Source: Bacilli bacterium
GTDB lineage: Bacteria; Bacillota_I; Bacilli_A; RF39; UBA660
Direction: 5' to 3'
NCBI GenBank assembly: GCA_017428495.1
Contig: JAFRQS010000010.1
Coordinates: 1-64,000 of the forward strand
DNA length: 64,000 nucleotides
In this document: piece after piece, positions 35,846-45,171 of the stretch
Layout: the number at the start of each line of letters is the position of its first letter
Position numbering within the stretch: position 1 is the first letter of the stretch
Position numbers and translations under genes: made by a program
Notes under the pieces: generated by a model
Databases searched by the model: none
What the model was told of the DNA's origin: nothing
The model's input: the letters and a program-made list of their open reading frames with translations, nothing else

Positions 35846-37026
35846 ATAATATCATTTTTATATACTTTTTTATCACAAGGTATTCTTACTATTTCTTGAG
35901 GATGCCTTGCAACATTTATTACATTACCATCTTTATCTTTAATATAATCTATTTTCAAATCAAAATCTTCAATAGAAGGTCCGAAAATAGTAACAGTATC
36001 ACCTTTTTCAAAATAATTCCTTTGCTCTAAAATTATTTCTTGTTCTTTTTCATCATAATCTAGTACTATACCTAAAAAATCCTTATTAGATACTTCATCC
36101 CTATTTGCATAATACTGTTCTTCTACGCCTGGTTTTTTATCAAAGAATTGTACTACACTATCTCTATTTGCACATCTAAATAATTCATATGTTAATTTAT
36201 CAATATTTTCTATTTTGTGAGTTTTATAATACTCATCTATTGCTTTTCTATATACATGTAATACTGTTGCAACATAGTATATTGAACGCATTCTACCCTC
36301 TATTTTTAAACTAGTAATACCCATATCAATTAATTCTCCAATATGAGGTATTAATGTTAAATCCTTAACAGTAATTGCAAAATCATTATCAGTAGATAAT
36401 TTATTCTTATATTCATCATATAAATCAAAATTCCATCTACATATTTGACTACATCCACCTCTATTAGAATCTCTATTAGTAAAATAATTAGAAAGTACAC
36501 ATCTACCACTATAACTTACACACATAGCACCTTGTATAAATACTTCTATATCAACTGGGGATTTTTTTAGTATTAACTCCATATCTTTCTTAGATGTTTC
36601 TCTACCTAGTACTACTCTTTTAGCACCTTCTTCATACCAAAAATTACATACTTCATAATTCAAACTATTTTGTTGAGTACTTATATGTATTTCTAAATTT
36701 GGTACAACTTCTTTAATTAATGTAATAACTAATGGATCAGATACTATTACAGCATCTACACCTATTTCATATAATTTTATTAAATATTCTTTTAAACCAT
36801 CTATATCTTCATTATGAAAAACTATATTTACTGTTACATATACTTTTTTATTTAATTTATGAGCATAAAGGCATGCTTCTTTTATTTCATCAACACTTAA
36901 ATTAGTAGCATTAGCTCTTAAACTATAATCTCTACCACCTAAATATACGGCATCCGCACCATACATAAATGCCCATTTAACTTTTTCTAAATTCCCTGCT
37001 GGTGCAAGTAATTCAATTCTTTTCAT
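35830..37026 (-). CDS. U32 family protein (TrhP/YrrO-like)
   Basis: 398 residues. The N-terminal ELLAPAGNLEKVKWAFMYGADAVYLGG and the U32 signature EVFIQGAMCVSYSGRCVLSNY with Cys-rich continuation (GGCSQICRW) define the family. The C-terminal beta domain ends with the KKVYKNDIIRV-type strand. Members once called collagenases are now linked to tRNA hydroxylation (5-hydroxyuridine at U34, TrhP) in bacteria. It overlaps the smaller partner by four bases; the pair matches B. subtilis yrrN-yrrO near alaS. Confidence 0.9.
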   Translation of the reverse strand: MKRIELLAPAGNLEKVKWAFMYGADAVYLGGRDYSLRANATNLSVDEIKEACLYAHKLNKKVYVTVNIVFHNEDIDGLKEYLIKLYEIGVDAVIVSDPLVITLIKEVVPNLEIHISTQQNSLNYEVCNFWYEEGAKRVVLGRETSKKDMELILKKSPVDIEVFIQGAMCVSYSGRCVLSNYFTNRDSNRGGCSQICRWNFDLYDEYKNKLSTDNDFAITVKDLTLIPHIGELIDMGITSLKIEGRMRSIYYVATVLHVYRKAIDEYYKTHKIENIDKLTYELFRCANRDSVVQFFDKKPGVEEQYYANRDEVSNKDFLGIVLDYDEKEQEIILEQRNYFEKGDTVTIFGPSIEDFDLKIDYIKDKDGNVINVARHPQEIVRIPCDKKVYKNDIIRVKY

Positions 37027-37850
37027 TCTTTCACCTTAAATATACTTTCCTTAAATAAAAATCCAGTAAATACATCTTTCTTATTAAAAATTTTACCATC
37101 TAATGCTTCAATATATTCATCTACTACATTATTAAAAGTATCTTTTTCATGCATTAAACTATTTAATACTATATAATCTATATCTTTTAACTTATTAACT
37201 ACATTTATACCATTTAATATATCCTCAGTAATAAACGTATTACCATACTCTTCATATATTGGATAATATCTATCTCTTTCTTTTTCATACATAAAATACT
37301 TATTGCTATTACATTCTTTATTAATATGTTTTAAATAATTAGTTATAAGTGTTCTAGAAGATTCAAATATAGGAATATATCCATAAAGATATACAAATAT
37401 ATTCATATTAGTATTCTTCTTTATATCTATAAAATCACTAACCATTAATTCAGTTGATAAAAGTGCCCCACTACAACCTTTTTTATTCCAATAATTACAA
37501 CTATAAGTATTTGTAGGCAAATGATTAGACGCCCAAATAAGATTTAAATTTAATTTTAAATCTTTATTTAATTTATAAATAGCTATATCTTCAAATAATA
37601 CTCCACTTATATTCATTTTAGATAACGATATTAATATATCTTTAACACTATCTAACTCATTATTATGAATTGGTTTATTAATAAATACATATAACTCTTT
37701 ATTAGTATTAATATTCTTAATATCATCTACATCTAATTTTAAACTTTGAAATATAGAAAAACCCTCTATACCAACTATAAATCCACCAATATCTTTTTTA
37801 TCTAATTCATATAAATGATTTAAACTTAATGGTTCAACTAATATTTTCAT
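37023..37850 (-). CDS. Small U32-type protein (YrrN-like)
   Basis: 275 residues from the ATG at 37850 with AAAGGA nine bases upstream. It looks like a degenerate U32 barrel: MKILVEPLSLNHLYEL, GFIVGIEGFS, SGVLFEDIAIYKL, LIWASNHLPTNTYSCNYWNKKG, VYLYGYIPIFESSRTLITNYL. The catalytic-type cysteine cluster of the larger partner is replaced by few Cys, so it is probably the non-catalytic half of a heteromer with the downstream gene, as proposed for the YrrN/YrrO pair that makes 5-hydroxyuridine in tRNA. The order small-then-large is the B. subtilis order. Confidence 0.75.
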   Translation of the reverse strand: MKILVEPLSLNHLYELDKKDIGGFIVGIEGFSIFQSLKLDVDDIKNINTNKELYVFINKPIHNNELDSVKDILISLSKMNISGVLFEDIAIYKLNKDLKLNLNLIWASNHLPTNTYSCNYWNKKGCSGALLSTELMVSDFIDIKKNTNMNIFVYLYGYIPIFESSRTLITNYLKHINKECNSNKYFMYEKERDRYYPIYEEYGNTFITEDILNGINVVNKLKDIDYIVLNSLMHEKDTFNNVVDEYIEALDGKIFNKKDVFTGFLFKESIFKVKE

Positions 37851-37908
37851 ATAGATATTTCCTTTCAAGTACTGATTATATCACAAATTAAAAAAAATAG
37901 AAATTAAT

Positions 37909-38196
37909 CTATTTAAATAAGTCGCTATGACTACCTGTTTCAACAAGTAACAATATTAAATCACCATTAATAATTTGATATATTAATAACCAATCTGGTT
38001 CTATATGACATTCTCTACAATTAATATACCTTTTGCTATTTATTAATTGATGATCTTTATAAGTAAGTGGGATTTCTTGACCATTTGCTAAAATATATAA
38101 TAATTTTTCCAATTTTTTCATATCCCTACCACGCTTTTTAGCTGTTTTAAAACTTTTCTTAAACGCAGTAGTTTCTTTTACTATATATTTAGTCAT
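37909..38196 (-). CDS. YafQ-type mRNA interferase toxin
   Basis: 95 residues of the RelE/YafQ fold. Residues matching the YafQ active site are His49 (YKDHQL), His64 and Asp67 (CHIEPDWLLIY) and His90 (TGSHSDLF). It is expected to cut mRNA on the ribosome when freed from the antitoxin. It starts eight bases inside the end of the antitoxin gene. The catalytic residues look intact, so the toxin should be active. Confidence 0.9.
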   Translation of the reverse strand: MTKYIVKETTAFKKSFKTAKKRGRDMKKLEKLLYILANGQEIPLTYKDHQLINSKRYINCRECHIEPDWLLIYQIINGDLILLLVETGSHSDLFK

Positions 38197-38470
38197 CTTC
38201 CATTACTTTCATAAACTCACTAATATCAGTATACCCCTTAGTTTTAATTTCACCATTTGAAATTTTTCTTGCTTCTTCTAAAGCTTGTAAAAGTCTACTA
38301 TTTGGTACTTCTGTTGTTACAGTAAATGGTATAGATTGTTCCCTTACACATTGTGCTAAAAACATATTTAACGCTACGCTTGTATTTAAACCCAATTCTT
38401 TAAATAACTGATCTGCCTTTTTCTTTAAATCTTTATCTACTCTAAAACTCATATTTACTGAATTGTTCAT
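38189..38470 (-). CDS. RelB/DinJ family antitoxin
   Basis: 93 residues. The N-terminal ribbon-helix-helix (NMSFRVDKDLKKKADQLFKELGL, in a DinJ pattern) binds DNA and the C-terminal tail (ISNGEIKTKGYTDISEFMKVMEDD) wraps the toxin. It is co-transcribed with the toxin. AGAGGTGAT precedes the ATG. It probably represses its own promoter through the TATTGTCAATA palindrome upstream. Confidence 0.92.
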   Translation of the reverse strand: MNNSVNMSFRVDKDLKKKADQLFKELGLNTSVALNMFLAQCVREQSIPFTVTTEVPNSRLLQALEEARKISNGEIKTKGYTDISEFMKVMEDD

Positions 38471-38488
38471 ACTATCACCTCTATCAAA

Positions 38489-38520
38489 AATATAATATAT
38501 TTTATATGTATTGTCAATAT
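38489..38520 (-). promoter_or_regulatory. Toxin-antitoxin promoter with overlapping operator
   Basis: On the minus strand a perfect TTGACA (38512-38517) and TATATT (38489-38494) are 17 bases apart. A perfect 11-base palindrome TATTGTCAATA (about 38509-38519) covers the -35 box, in the right place for antitoxin autorepression. Confidence 0.7.
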
Positions 38521-38521
38521 A

Positions 38522-38998
38522 TTATATATCTATTTTATTTATCATAGTAATCATTCTAGTATGATATCCATTATTCAAATAAAACTTAATACCATTATCA
38601 TTATAATTAAATACATCTACAATTACATATTCACAATCTTTATCTTTAAAATATTCATGTATCTTAGAAATAAGTAATTTACCTATTCCTTTACCTCTAA
38701 CTTTATTAGTAACAATTAATTCGGTTATTATACCCATTTTAGGACATCTATAATCCAAATAATCAACTTCATCATACTTTCTTATTTTACCAATTATAAG
38801 ACCTATTGCTTTATTATTATCAACAGCTATATAACAAATATCACTATTAGATAAATCATACTCAAACATTTTATCCCTATAATCACTAGAAACTATATCT
38901 AGATTATCCTTATCAATAGATACAATATATTCTTCTAATTCTACCAATAAATCTTTAACATCTTCAATATATTTATTATCATATTCAATTATATTCAC
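38522..38998 (-). CDS. GNAT family N-acetyltransferase
   Basis: 158 residues. Acetyl-CoA-binding motif A is VTNKVRGKGIGKLLISKIHEYF, followed by EYVIVDVFNYNDNGIKFYLNNGY. The family acetylates small amines, aminoglycosides or proteins; the substrate here is not determinable. It lies nine bases after the HD-domain gene. No membrane segment. Confidence 0.85.
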   Translation of the reverse strand: MNIIEYDNKYIEDVKDLLVELEEYIVSIDKDNLDIVSSDYRDKMFEYDLSNSDICYIAVDNNKAIGLIIGKIRKYDEVDYLDYRCPKMGIITELIVTNKVRGKGIGKLLISKIHEYFKDKDCEYVIVDVFNYNDNGIKFYLNNGYHTRMITMINKIDI

Positions 38999-39007
38999 TT
39001 TATCACC

Positions 39008-39442
39008 TTATCTAAATACATATTTAAGCATTTCTTTAGATGCACAGTACTTATCCATACCAGTAAGTATAAATCCTTCTATACTTTTAGGAGGAATTAT
39101 TGTAAGTGGCCACATATGTTTTTTTATCATATCCATTTCTTTTTCATTTAAATCAAATAATTTAGATGCATTATCACATGCGCATTTACCATGAGTAAAC
39201 GCATGTAATCCTTTCCTATCACCTTTAATACGCCAATCATACAAAAACAAATCATGTAGCATAGCAGCTCTAGTTATAGAAACATAATCTAATTTTAATT
39301 TCTTAGCAGCTTTATAGCAATTATAAGCAACATCATAGCAATGATTAAAACAATCTGTACTAAAATGTTGCCTATACTTTTTCATTTCCAATACAGTTTT
39401 ATTATTTATAATATCATTAATAATTGTTTCAAATTCATTCAT
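39008..39442 (-). CDS. HD-domain phosphohydrolase-like protein
   Basis: 144 residues. HD motif residues are His34 (CFNHCYDVAY), His63-Asp64 (AAMLHDLF) and a further His in KKHMWPLTIIPP. The KKHMWP and MDKYCASKE strings are typical of a small HD family in Bacillota without a defined substrate. It probably hydrolyses a nucleotide or phosphoester. It is co-directional with GNAT and the TA pair, after the yrzB terminator. Confidence 0.8.
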   Translation of the reverse strand: MNEFETIINDIINNKTVLEMKKYRQHFSTDCFNHCYDVAYNCYKAAKKLKLDYVSITRAAMLHDLFLYDWRIKGDRKGLHAFTHGKCACDNASKLFDLNEKEMDMIKKHMWPLTIIPPKSIEGFILTGMDKYCASKEMLKYVFR

Positions 39443-39476
39443 GTTATCCCTTCTTATGTTAATATTTTATCACAAA

Positions 39477-39503
39477 ACAAAGTGACATCATTTGTCACTT
39501 TGT
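39477..39503 (-). terminator. Terminator of the alaS-ruvX-yrzB group
   Basis: A perfect 11-bp stem (ACAAAGTGACA / TGTCACTTTGT) with a 5-base loop overlaps the yrzB end and is followed by TTTTGTG on the minus strand. Confidence 0.7.
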
Positions 39504-39760
39504 AATTTATTTAATATATCTTCTATTATATTCCATTCTTTTTCTGTTTCTATAGGTCCAAGGATAGGATTTTCTTCTGTTGGATCAAATGTAGATGCAT
39601 ATACTTTTTTATTTCCTTCTTCATCAATTGTATTATCAGTATAAACTATGTAATTTTTACCTGTTTCATCTGATTCAAAAGTAAATAAAGCATTACATGT
39701 TATTTTTTCACCTTTATCATTAAATATTTCAAATTCATTATTAATTTTCTTTTCTTCCAT
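39488..39760 (-). CDS. yrzB: DUF1292 protein (YrzB-like)
   Basis: 90 residues. FEIFNDKGEKITCNALFTFES, GKNYIVYTD and KKVYASTFDP are the DUF1292 pattern. The protein is acidic and cytoplasmic with no known activity. It overlaps ruvX by 20 bases and is the third gene after alaS, matching B. subtilis alaS-yrzL-yrrK-yrzB with yrzL missing. Confidence 0.88.
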   Translation of the reverse strand: MEEKKINNEFEIFNDKGEKITCNALFTFESDETGKNYIVYTDNTIDEEGNKKVYASTFDPTEENPILGPIETEKEWNIIEDILNKLQSDK

Positions 39761-40169
39761 TATATCCTCCTCTATCTAAATAACTTTGCAATATTACATT
39801 GGCAGCCATTTTATCAATAACTTGTTTTCTTTTTTTTCTACTTACATCAGCATTTATTAAAATACTTTCTGCTACTTTAGTAGTAAGTCTTTCATCTTCA
39901 AGTACAATTGGTAAGTTAAATACTTCTAATTTTTCTTTAAAATCTAGAATCATTTGTCCTCTTTCTCCAATTGTATTATTCATATTTTTAGGAAGTCCTA
40001 ATACTAATACATCTATCTTTTTTTCTTTAATTATTTTATCTAATTCTTCTATTAAATAATCAAAATTATTATCATGTCTTAGTATTGTAAGCGCATTTGC
40101 AATTATTCCTGTTTCACTAATAGATATACCAAGTGTTTTAGTACCTAAATCAAGTCCCAAATATTTCAT
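39741..40169 (-). CDS. ruvX: Holliday junction resolvase-like RuvX (YqgF)
   Basis: 142 residues. RNase H fold: LGLDLGTKTLGIS with the first catalytic Asp (residue 6), LVLGLPKNMNNTIGERGQ, EDERLTTKVAE with acidic residues, and a final Asp in VIDKMAANVILQ. It is thought to process 16S pre-rRNA (5' end) or resolve junctions. It overlaps alaS by four bases. Confidence 0.95.
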   Translation of the reverse strand: MKYLGLDLGTKTLGISISETGIIANALTILRHDNNFDYLIEELDKIIKEKKIDVLVLGLPKNMNNTIGERGQMILDFKEKLEVFNLPIVLEDERLTTKVAESILINADVSRKKRKQVIDKMAANVILQSYLDRGGYNGRKEN

Positions 40170-42838
40170 AATTGTTTTCTTACACTTTCTAGGATTTCAT
40201 CTACTTTAGATGAATCAGTTCCTCCACCTTGGCCAAATACACTAGATCCTCCTCCATTACCATTACTTCTAGCTGCAGCTGCTCTTATTAACGAACCTGC
40301 ATCTAATGTATTAGATTTACATATAAAGTTAACATTATTACCTTTTACATTAGCTATAAATACTAATCCAGAATCAATCTTATTAAATGCATTATCTACT
40401 AATGTTTTAAGTACATTCATATCATAATCTTCTACTTTTTTAATTATTACTTCTTTACCATTAATTCTTTCTATATTATCAAATTCACTATTATTACTTA
40501 CTAATTTTTCTTGTTTCTTAGTATTAAATAATTTATCTAGTTCTTTTACTTTATCTCTTACCATTTGCACTTCTTGTTTATTATAAAGTATATCTTTATA
40601 ATTTAATGGATTTGAATTATCTATATGTACATCAAAATCAAGATTAATTCCTAATTCTTTTGCTTCATCTATTATAGATTTTGCCTTAGTAAGAAGTTTA
40701 ATCATTTCATCATTATATGGTTTAATTACTTTAAATAATTCTCTTTCTATATTTGTATCTGTAGTAGCTTCTATTCTATATACATTTGCACCTTTAGATT
40801 CAATAGATATAATTGCAAATGATTTAATATCTCCAACATTTCTTACATGAGTACCACCACATAATTCAACTGAATTATAAAGAGTCACAACTCTAACCAT
40901 ATCATCATATTTTTCATCAAACATATGAACTGCGCCACTCTTTTTAGCATCTTCTAATTTCATTATTTCAGTATGAGCATCTACATTAGTTTTAATTTTT
41001 TCATTTACTAACTCTTCTGCCATAATAACTTCATTATCAGTTATCTTGTTTGGATATGTGAAATCGAATCTTAAAGTGGTTTCTGATACTCTTGATCCAG
41101 CTTGCGTTACTTCATAATCTAATGCTTCTTTTAATGCTTGATTTAATAAATGTGTTGCAGAGTGATTTTTAGCTATTGCTTCTCTTCTTTTTACATTTAT
41201 TCTTGCTGTTACTTTATCATGAACTTTAATAGTACCTTCTTCAATATTTACTATATGTACATGCTGTTTATTAGGAGATACTATAACATCTACTACTTCA
41301 GCTTTTAACTTTTCATTATATATATATCCTGTATCTGATACTTGTCCACCTTTTTCTGCATAAAATGGTGTTTCTTTTAATATAACATATCCTTCACCTG
41401 TTAATTCTTTTACCAATTTATCTTCTTTAATAAGTGCTATTACTTCTGTATCAGTTTGATAATCTTCATAGCCTGTAAATACACTTTCATCTTTAAATTT
41501 TAATAAAGCCTCATTTTGTACATTCATGCTTGCTTCATCTCTTCTTGCATTCCTAGCCATTTCTTTTTGATTTTTCATGCATTCATCAAATTCATCTTTA
41601 TCTACTTCATATCCTTTTTCTTCTAAATACTCTAATGTAAGTTCAAAAGGAAATCCATATGTGTCATATAATTTAAATGCATCCGCACCAGATAATTTAT
41701 TATTAGTAGAATGCTCAATCATTTCATTAAGTTTCTTCTCACCACTCAATAAAGTTTTTTCAAATAAAGTTTCTTCTTTACTAATTACTTCTTTAATATA
41801 TTCCTCTTTATCAATTAGTTCAGGATAATAACTACTCATAGTCTGTACTACTGAATGAACTAACTTATCCATAAATTTACCTTTTATACCAATATTATGA
41901 CCAAATCTTACTGCACGTCTTAGTAATCTTCTTATTACGTATCCTCTACCTTCATTAGAGAATACTGCACCATCACATATTGCAAAAGTAAGTGTACGTA
42001 TATGATCTGCTATTATTCTAAATTCTCTTTGATCTTCATATTTTTTATGACTTAAATTTTCTATTTCACCAATTATTATATTAAATAAATCTGTATCATA
42101 ACTTGATTCAACTCCTTGAAGTATACATGTCATTCTTTCTAAACCCATACCAGTATCTATATTCTTACTAGGTAGTTCTTTATAATCTTTTCTTTCTACT
42201 CCCTCTTTTGAATTAAATTGACTAAATACATTATTCCATATTTCTACATAACGCGAATTATCTATTTCTTCTTGTAATAATTTTATTCCTAATTTATCTG
42301 GATCATATTCTTCTCCTCTATCATAGAATATCTCTGAATCTGGTCCACATGGTCCTTCTCCTATTTCCCAAAAGTTAGTAGCAAGTCTTACTATATGAGT
42401 AGGATCTACACCTTCCTTAACCCATAAGTTATATGCATCATCATCATCTTTATACACAGTGAAATACAACTTTTCTATAGGGAACCCAAAATACTTTTCA
42501 TCAGTGAGTAACTCATAAGCCATATGTATTGCTTCTTCTTTAAAATAATCTCCTATTGAAAAGTTACCTAACATTTCAAAGAAAGTATGATGAGTATTAT
42601 CTCCTACACTTTCAATATCATTTGTTCTTATGCACTTTTGTGAACTAGTCATTCTTTTATTTACTGGCATCATAGAACCATCAAAATATTTCTTTAATGG
42701 TGTTACTCCCGCATTATTCCAAAGCAATGTTGGATCATTAAGTATTAGAAGTGATGCACTTGGCATTATAGTATGTCCATGATCTTTAAAATATTCTAAA
42801 TAAGTATCTCTTATTTCATTACTTGTCATATATTTCAT
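40166..42838 (-). CDS. alaS: Alanyl-tRNA synthetase
   Basis: 890 residues, full length. Class II core (NAGVTPLKKYFDGS, GEGPCGPDSEIFYDRG, NTGMGLERM), editing domain with HSATHLLNQAL and CGGTHVRNVGD, and the C-terminal domain ending in a Gly-rich GGGSSVFGQGGG. It charges tRNA-Ala. The start overlaps xseB by one base, so no room exists for a T-box leader. Confidence 0.97.
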   Translation of the reverse strand: MKYMTSNEIRDTYLEYFKDHGHTIMPSASLLILNDPTLLWNNAGVTPLKKYFDGSMMPVNKRMTSSQKCIRTNDIESVGDNTHHTFFEMLGNFSIGDYFKEEAIHMAYELLTDEKYFGFPIEKLYFTVYKDDDDAYNLWVKEGVDPTHIVRLATNFWEIGEGPCGPDSEIFYDRGEEYDPDKLGIKLLQEEIDNSRYVEIWNNVFSQFNSKEGVERKDYKELPSKNIDTGMGLERMTCILQGVESSYDTDLFNIIIGEIENLSHKKYEDQREFRIIADHIRTLTFAICDGAVFSNEGRGYVIRRLLRRAVRFGHNIGIKGKFMDKLVHSVVQTMSSYYPELIDKEEYIKEVISKEETLFEKTLLSGEKKLNEMIEHSTNNKLSGADAFKLYDTYGFPFELTLEYLEEKGYEVDKDEFDECMKNQKEMARNARRDEASMNVQNEALLKFKDESVFTGYEDYQTDTEVIALIKEDKLVKELTGEGYVILKETPFYAEKGGQVSDTGYIYNEKLKAEVVDVIVSPNKQHVHIVNIEEGTIKVHDKVTARINVKRREAIAKNHSATHLLNQALKEALDYEVTQAGSRVSETTLRFDFTYPNKITDNEVIMAEELVNEKIKTNVDAHTEIMKLEDAKKSGAVHMFDEKYDDMVRVVTLYNSVELCGGTHVRNVGDIKSFAIISIESKGANVYRIEATTDTNIERELFKVIKPYNDEMIKLLTKAKSIIDEAKELGINLDFDVHIDNSNPLNYKDILYNKQEVQMVRDKVKELDKLFNTKKQEKLVSNNSEFDNIERINGKEVIIKKVEDYDMNVLKTLVDNAFNKIDSGLVFIANVKGNNVNFICKSNTLDAGSLIRAAAARSNGNGGGSSVFGQGGGTDSSKVDEILESVRKQL

Positions 42839-43056
42839 TATTCATTCACCTCAAAATCTTCTACTCCACTATCTTTTACTATCTTTGTTACTAATTCTTC
42901 TGCACTTTTAATTTTATCTTCACAAACTTTAACCAATTTCATTGCTTCACTATATTTATTAATTGCATCATCAAGATTAACATTTCCACTTTCTAATTCT
43001 TTTACTATTGATTCTAATTGTTCCAAATTTTCTTCAAATGATTTTACTTTACTCAT
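42838..43056 (-). CDS. xseB: Exodeoxyribonuclease VII small subunit
   Basis: 72 residues: SFEENLEQLESIVKELESGNV and LDDAINKYSEAMKLVKVCEDKI, a two-helix hairpin. It binds XseA to make the single-strand exonuclease. The start overlaps the xseA stop by four bases. Confidence 0.95.
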   Translation of the reverse strand: MSKVKSFEENLEQLESIVKELESGNVNLDDAINKYSEAMKLVKVCEDKIKSAEELVTKIVKDSGVEDFEVNE

Positions 43057-44330
43057 ACTTCCTCCTTATCAGTAACTTTTGCATTAATATTTCCATCTTT
43101 CAAACTAATACTTATTTTATCATTAATTTCAATATTTGTAATATTTTCTATACATTTATTATCTTTTTTTACTATTCCATATCCTCTTTTTAATGCATTT
43201 AATGGATTTAACAATTCTAATTTATTAATATTATTATTAATTTCAGCAATATACTTTTCATATAATAATTTTGGATTAGTAATTATATAGCTATTTTTTA
43301 ATTTAAACAAACTAATAGATTTATTAGTTAACAATTCATTAAATGTATTATTGAGCTTCAATTTATCCATATTTAACATTTGCATTTTCACATTATACAT
43401 ATTAATTGGATTTATTAATATATTACTAGTCTTTATTTTATTTAATAACACTTTGTAATTATCAATAATACTCAATATAACATTTGTACATCTATTTTGA
43501 ATAGAATCTATATTTTGAGATATATCTAATATATTAGGTACTGCAATTTCTGCTGCTGCTGTAGGAGTCGCTGCTCTTTTATCTGCAACATAATCTGCTA
43601 TAGTAAAATCTATTTCATGGCCAACTGCGCTTATTACTGGTATCTTTGAATTATATATTGCTCTTGCAACTACCTCTTCATTATAAGCCCATAAATCCTC
43701 AATAGATCCACCACCTCTACCTACAATTAATGTATCAATATTACCATATTCATTAGCCATTCCTATCTTTTTTGCAATATCATCTTTTGCACCTACTCCT
43801 TGTACAAGTGATGGGAATAATACTATCTCACATAATGGATATCTCCTTTTAATAGTAGTAATTATATCTCTTATTGCTGCACCTGTACTTGCAGTTACTA
43901 CACCTATTCTATTTGGAAATTTAGGAATAGCTTTTTTCTTATCCAAATCAAACAACCCTTCTTTAAACAATTTATCTTTAAGTTCTAAAAACTTTTTATA
44001 TAAATCACCACTACCAGAAAGTTCCATAGATTCGATATATATTTGATAAGATCCACTTGCTTCATAAACACTTATTTTACCAATAGCATTTACCATATCT
44101 CCATCTTTAAAATTATTACCTACTTTTAAAGCAGTCCCTTTAAACATAACAGCAGATATTCTACTATTTTCATCTTTAATAGTAAAATAGCAATGTCCAC
44201 TAGGCATTTGTACTTTAAAATTAGATATCTCACCTTTTATAAATACTTTATTAAAGAATGAACTTGCATCAAATTTCATTTTAATAATTCTATTTAATTC
44301 ACTTATAGATAAATACTTAATATCATCCAT
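43053..44330 (-). CDS. xseA: Exodeoxyribonuclease VII large subunit
   Basis: 425 residues from the ATG at 44330 (GGTGAT upstream). N-terminal OB fold (FIKGEISNFKVQMPSGHCYFTIKDENS in two parts), catalytic domain with RIGVVTASTGAAIRDI, GRGGGSIEDLWAYNEE, SAVGHEIDFTIADYVADKRAATPTAAAE, then a coiled coil. It degrades single-stranded DNA in both directions. A TATAAT at 44347-44352 gives a plausible -10 whose -35 region lies in the preceding terminator. Confidence 0.96.
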   Translation of the reverse strand: MDDIKYLSISELNRIIKMKFDASSFFNKVFIKGEISNFKVQMPSGHCYFTIKDENSRISAVMFKGTALKVGNNFKDGDMVNAIGKISVYEASGSYQIYIESMELSGSGDLYKKFLELKDKLFKEGLFDLDKKKAIPKFPNRIGVVTASTGAAIRDIITTIKRRYPLCEIVLFPSLVQGVGAKDDIAKKIGMANEYGNIDTLIVGRGGGSIEDLWAYNEEVVARAIYNSKIPVISAVGHEIDFTIADYVADKRAATPTAAAEIAVPNILDISQNIDSIQNRCTNVILSIIDNYKVLLNKIKTSNILINPINMYNVKMQMLNMDKLKLNNTFNELLTNKSISLFKLKNSYIITNPKLLYEKYIAEINNNINKLELLNPLNALKRGYGIVKKDNKCIENITNIEINDKISISLKDGNINAKVTDKEEV

Positions 44331-44357
44331 AATTATCACCAAAGATATTATACCATA

Positions 44358-44386
44358 AAAAAGTTAAGTTTTAACTTAACTATTAC
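44358..44386 (-). terminator. Terminator after the YibE/F gene pair
   Basis: A stem AGTTAAGTT / AACTTAACT is followed on the minus strand by six T, between the YibF-like stop and xseA. Confidence 0.65.
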
Positions 44387-44421
44387 GCTTTTTATTAATA
44401 CATATTCATATAAACAATTAT

Positions 44422-45171
44422 TTACTTTTGTTTATCACTATTTATCAATTTATTTGAACATATATATGATGTAATTGGAATTATAAGTATTGATGCTATA
44501 AAACATAGTAATAATTCTATCACATCTTGTGCAAATACCTTATAATTTATAATGTATTCTATTGATTCGGCTCTATGCCATATAAAAAATGCTATAAATG
44601 ATGCTATAAGTGCAAAATATAAAGTATTTATTGTCGTTGCAAGTATATCTCTTCCTATATTCATTGCAGATTCAAACAATTCATTTTGAGATAACTTTCT
44701 ATTATTTTCATATATTTCATTTATCGATGATGATATAGATATAGACGTATCTATTATTGTACCTATAGTACATACTAAATACATTCCAATTATAACATCT
44801 GTCATATTATAATTTATGTCAAACATAAATATTCCTATACTTTCAATAGATTCATAAGAAAATCCTTGTATATTTGCATGTTTTCCAATTAAAAATATTA
44901 TGATAAACATAATTATAAGTACTATAGTTATAGACATAAATGATGCTTTTGTCTTTATATTATAACCATTTAATAAGAATAACGATATCAATGATTCAAT
45001 CACACATATTATTAAAGAAACAATTATAGCATTAAATCCATATCCCATAAATACAATATATATAATTAATAAAAAGTAACTTAGATAAAAACATATAAAT
45101 GTTTTTAAACCTTGTTTCTTGCCTACTAATAAAAGAAGTAAAAATAATATCAAAGATAATATCTTAATCAT
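44422..45171 (-). CDS. YibE/F family membrane protein (second of pair)
   Basis: 249 residues, about seven hydrophobic segments covering most of the protein. GMYLVCTIGTIIDTSISISSSINEI resembles the conserved helix of the YibE/F family (compare the partner's LCGLGAIMDIAITMASSIKELI). It overlaps the first gene of the pair by eight bases. Members in Bacillota are encoded as a pair (YibE then YibF) and may form a transporter; the substrate is unknown. Confidence 0.8.
   Translation of the reverse strand: MIKILSLILFLLLLLVGKKQGLKTFICFYLSYFLLIIYIVFMGYGFNAIIVSLIICVIESLISLFLLNGYNIKTKASFMSITIVLIIMFIIIFLIGKHANIQGFSYESIESIGIFMFDINYNMTDVIIGMYLVCTIGTIIDTSISISSSINEIYENNRKLSQNELFESAMNIGRDILATTINTLYFALIASFIAFFIWHRAESIEYIINYKVFAQDVIELLLCFIASILIIPITSYICSNKLINSDKQK

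Noticed and set aside
37909-38470. Degenerate toxin gene
   Set aside because: All catalytic-type residues and both reading frames look intact, so it is annotated as an active pair.
42838-42900. T-box leader before alaS
   Set aside because: alaS overlaps xseB, leaving no non-coding leader.
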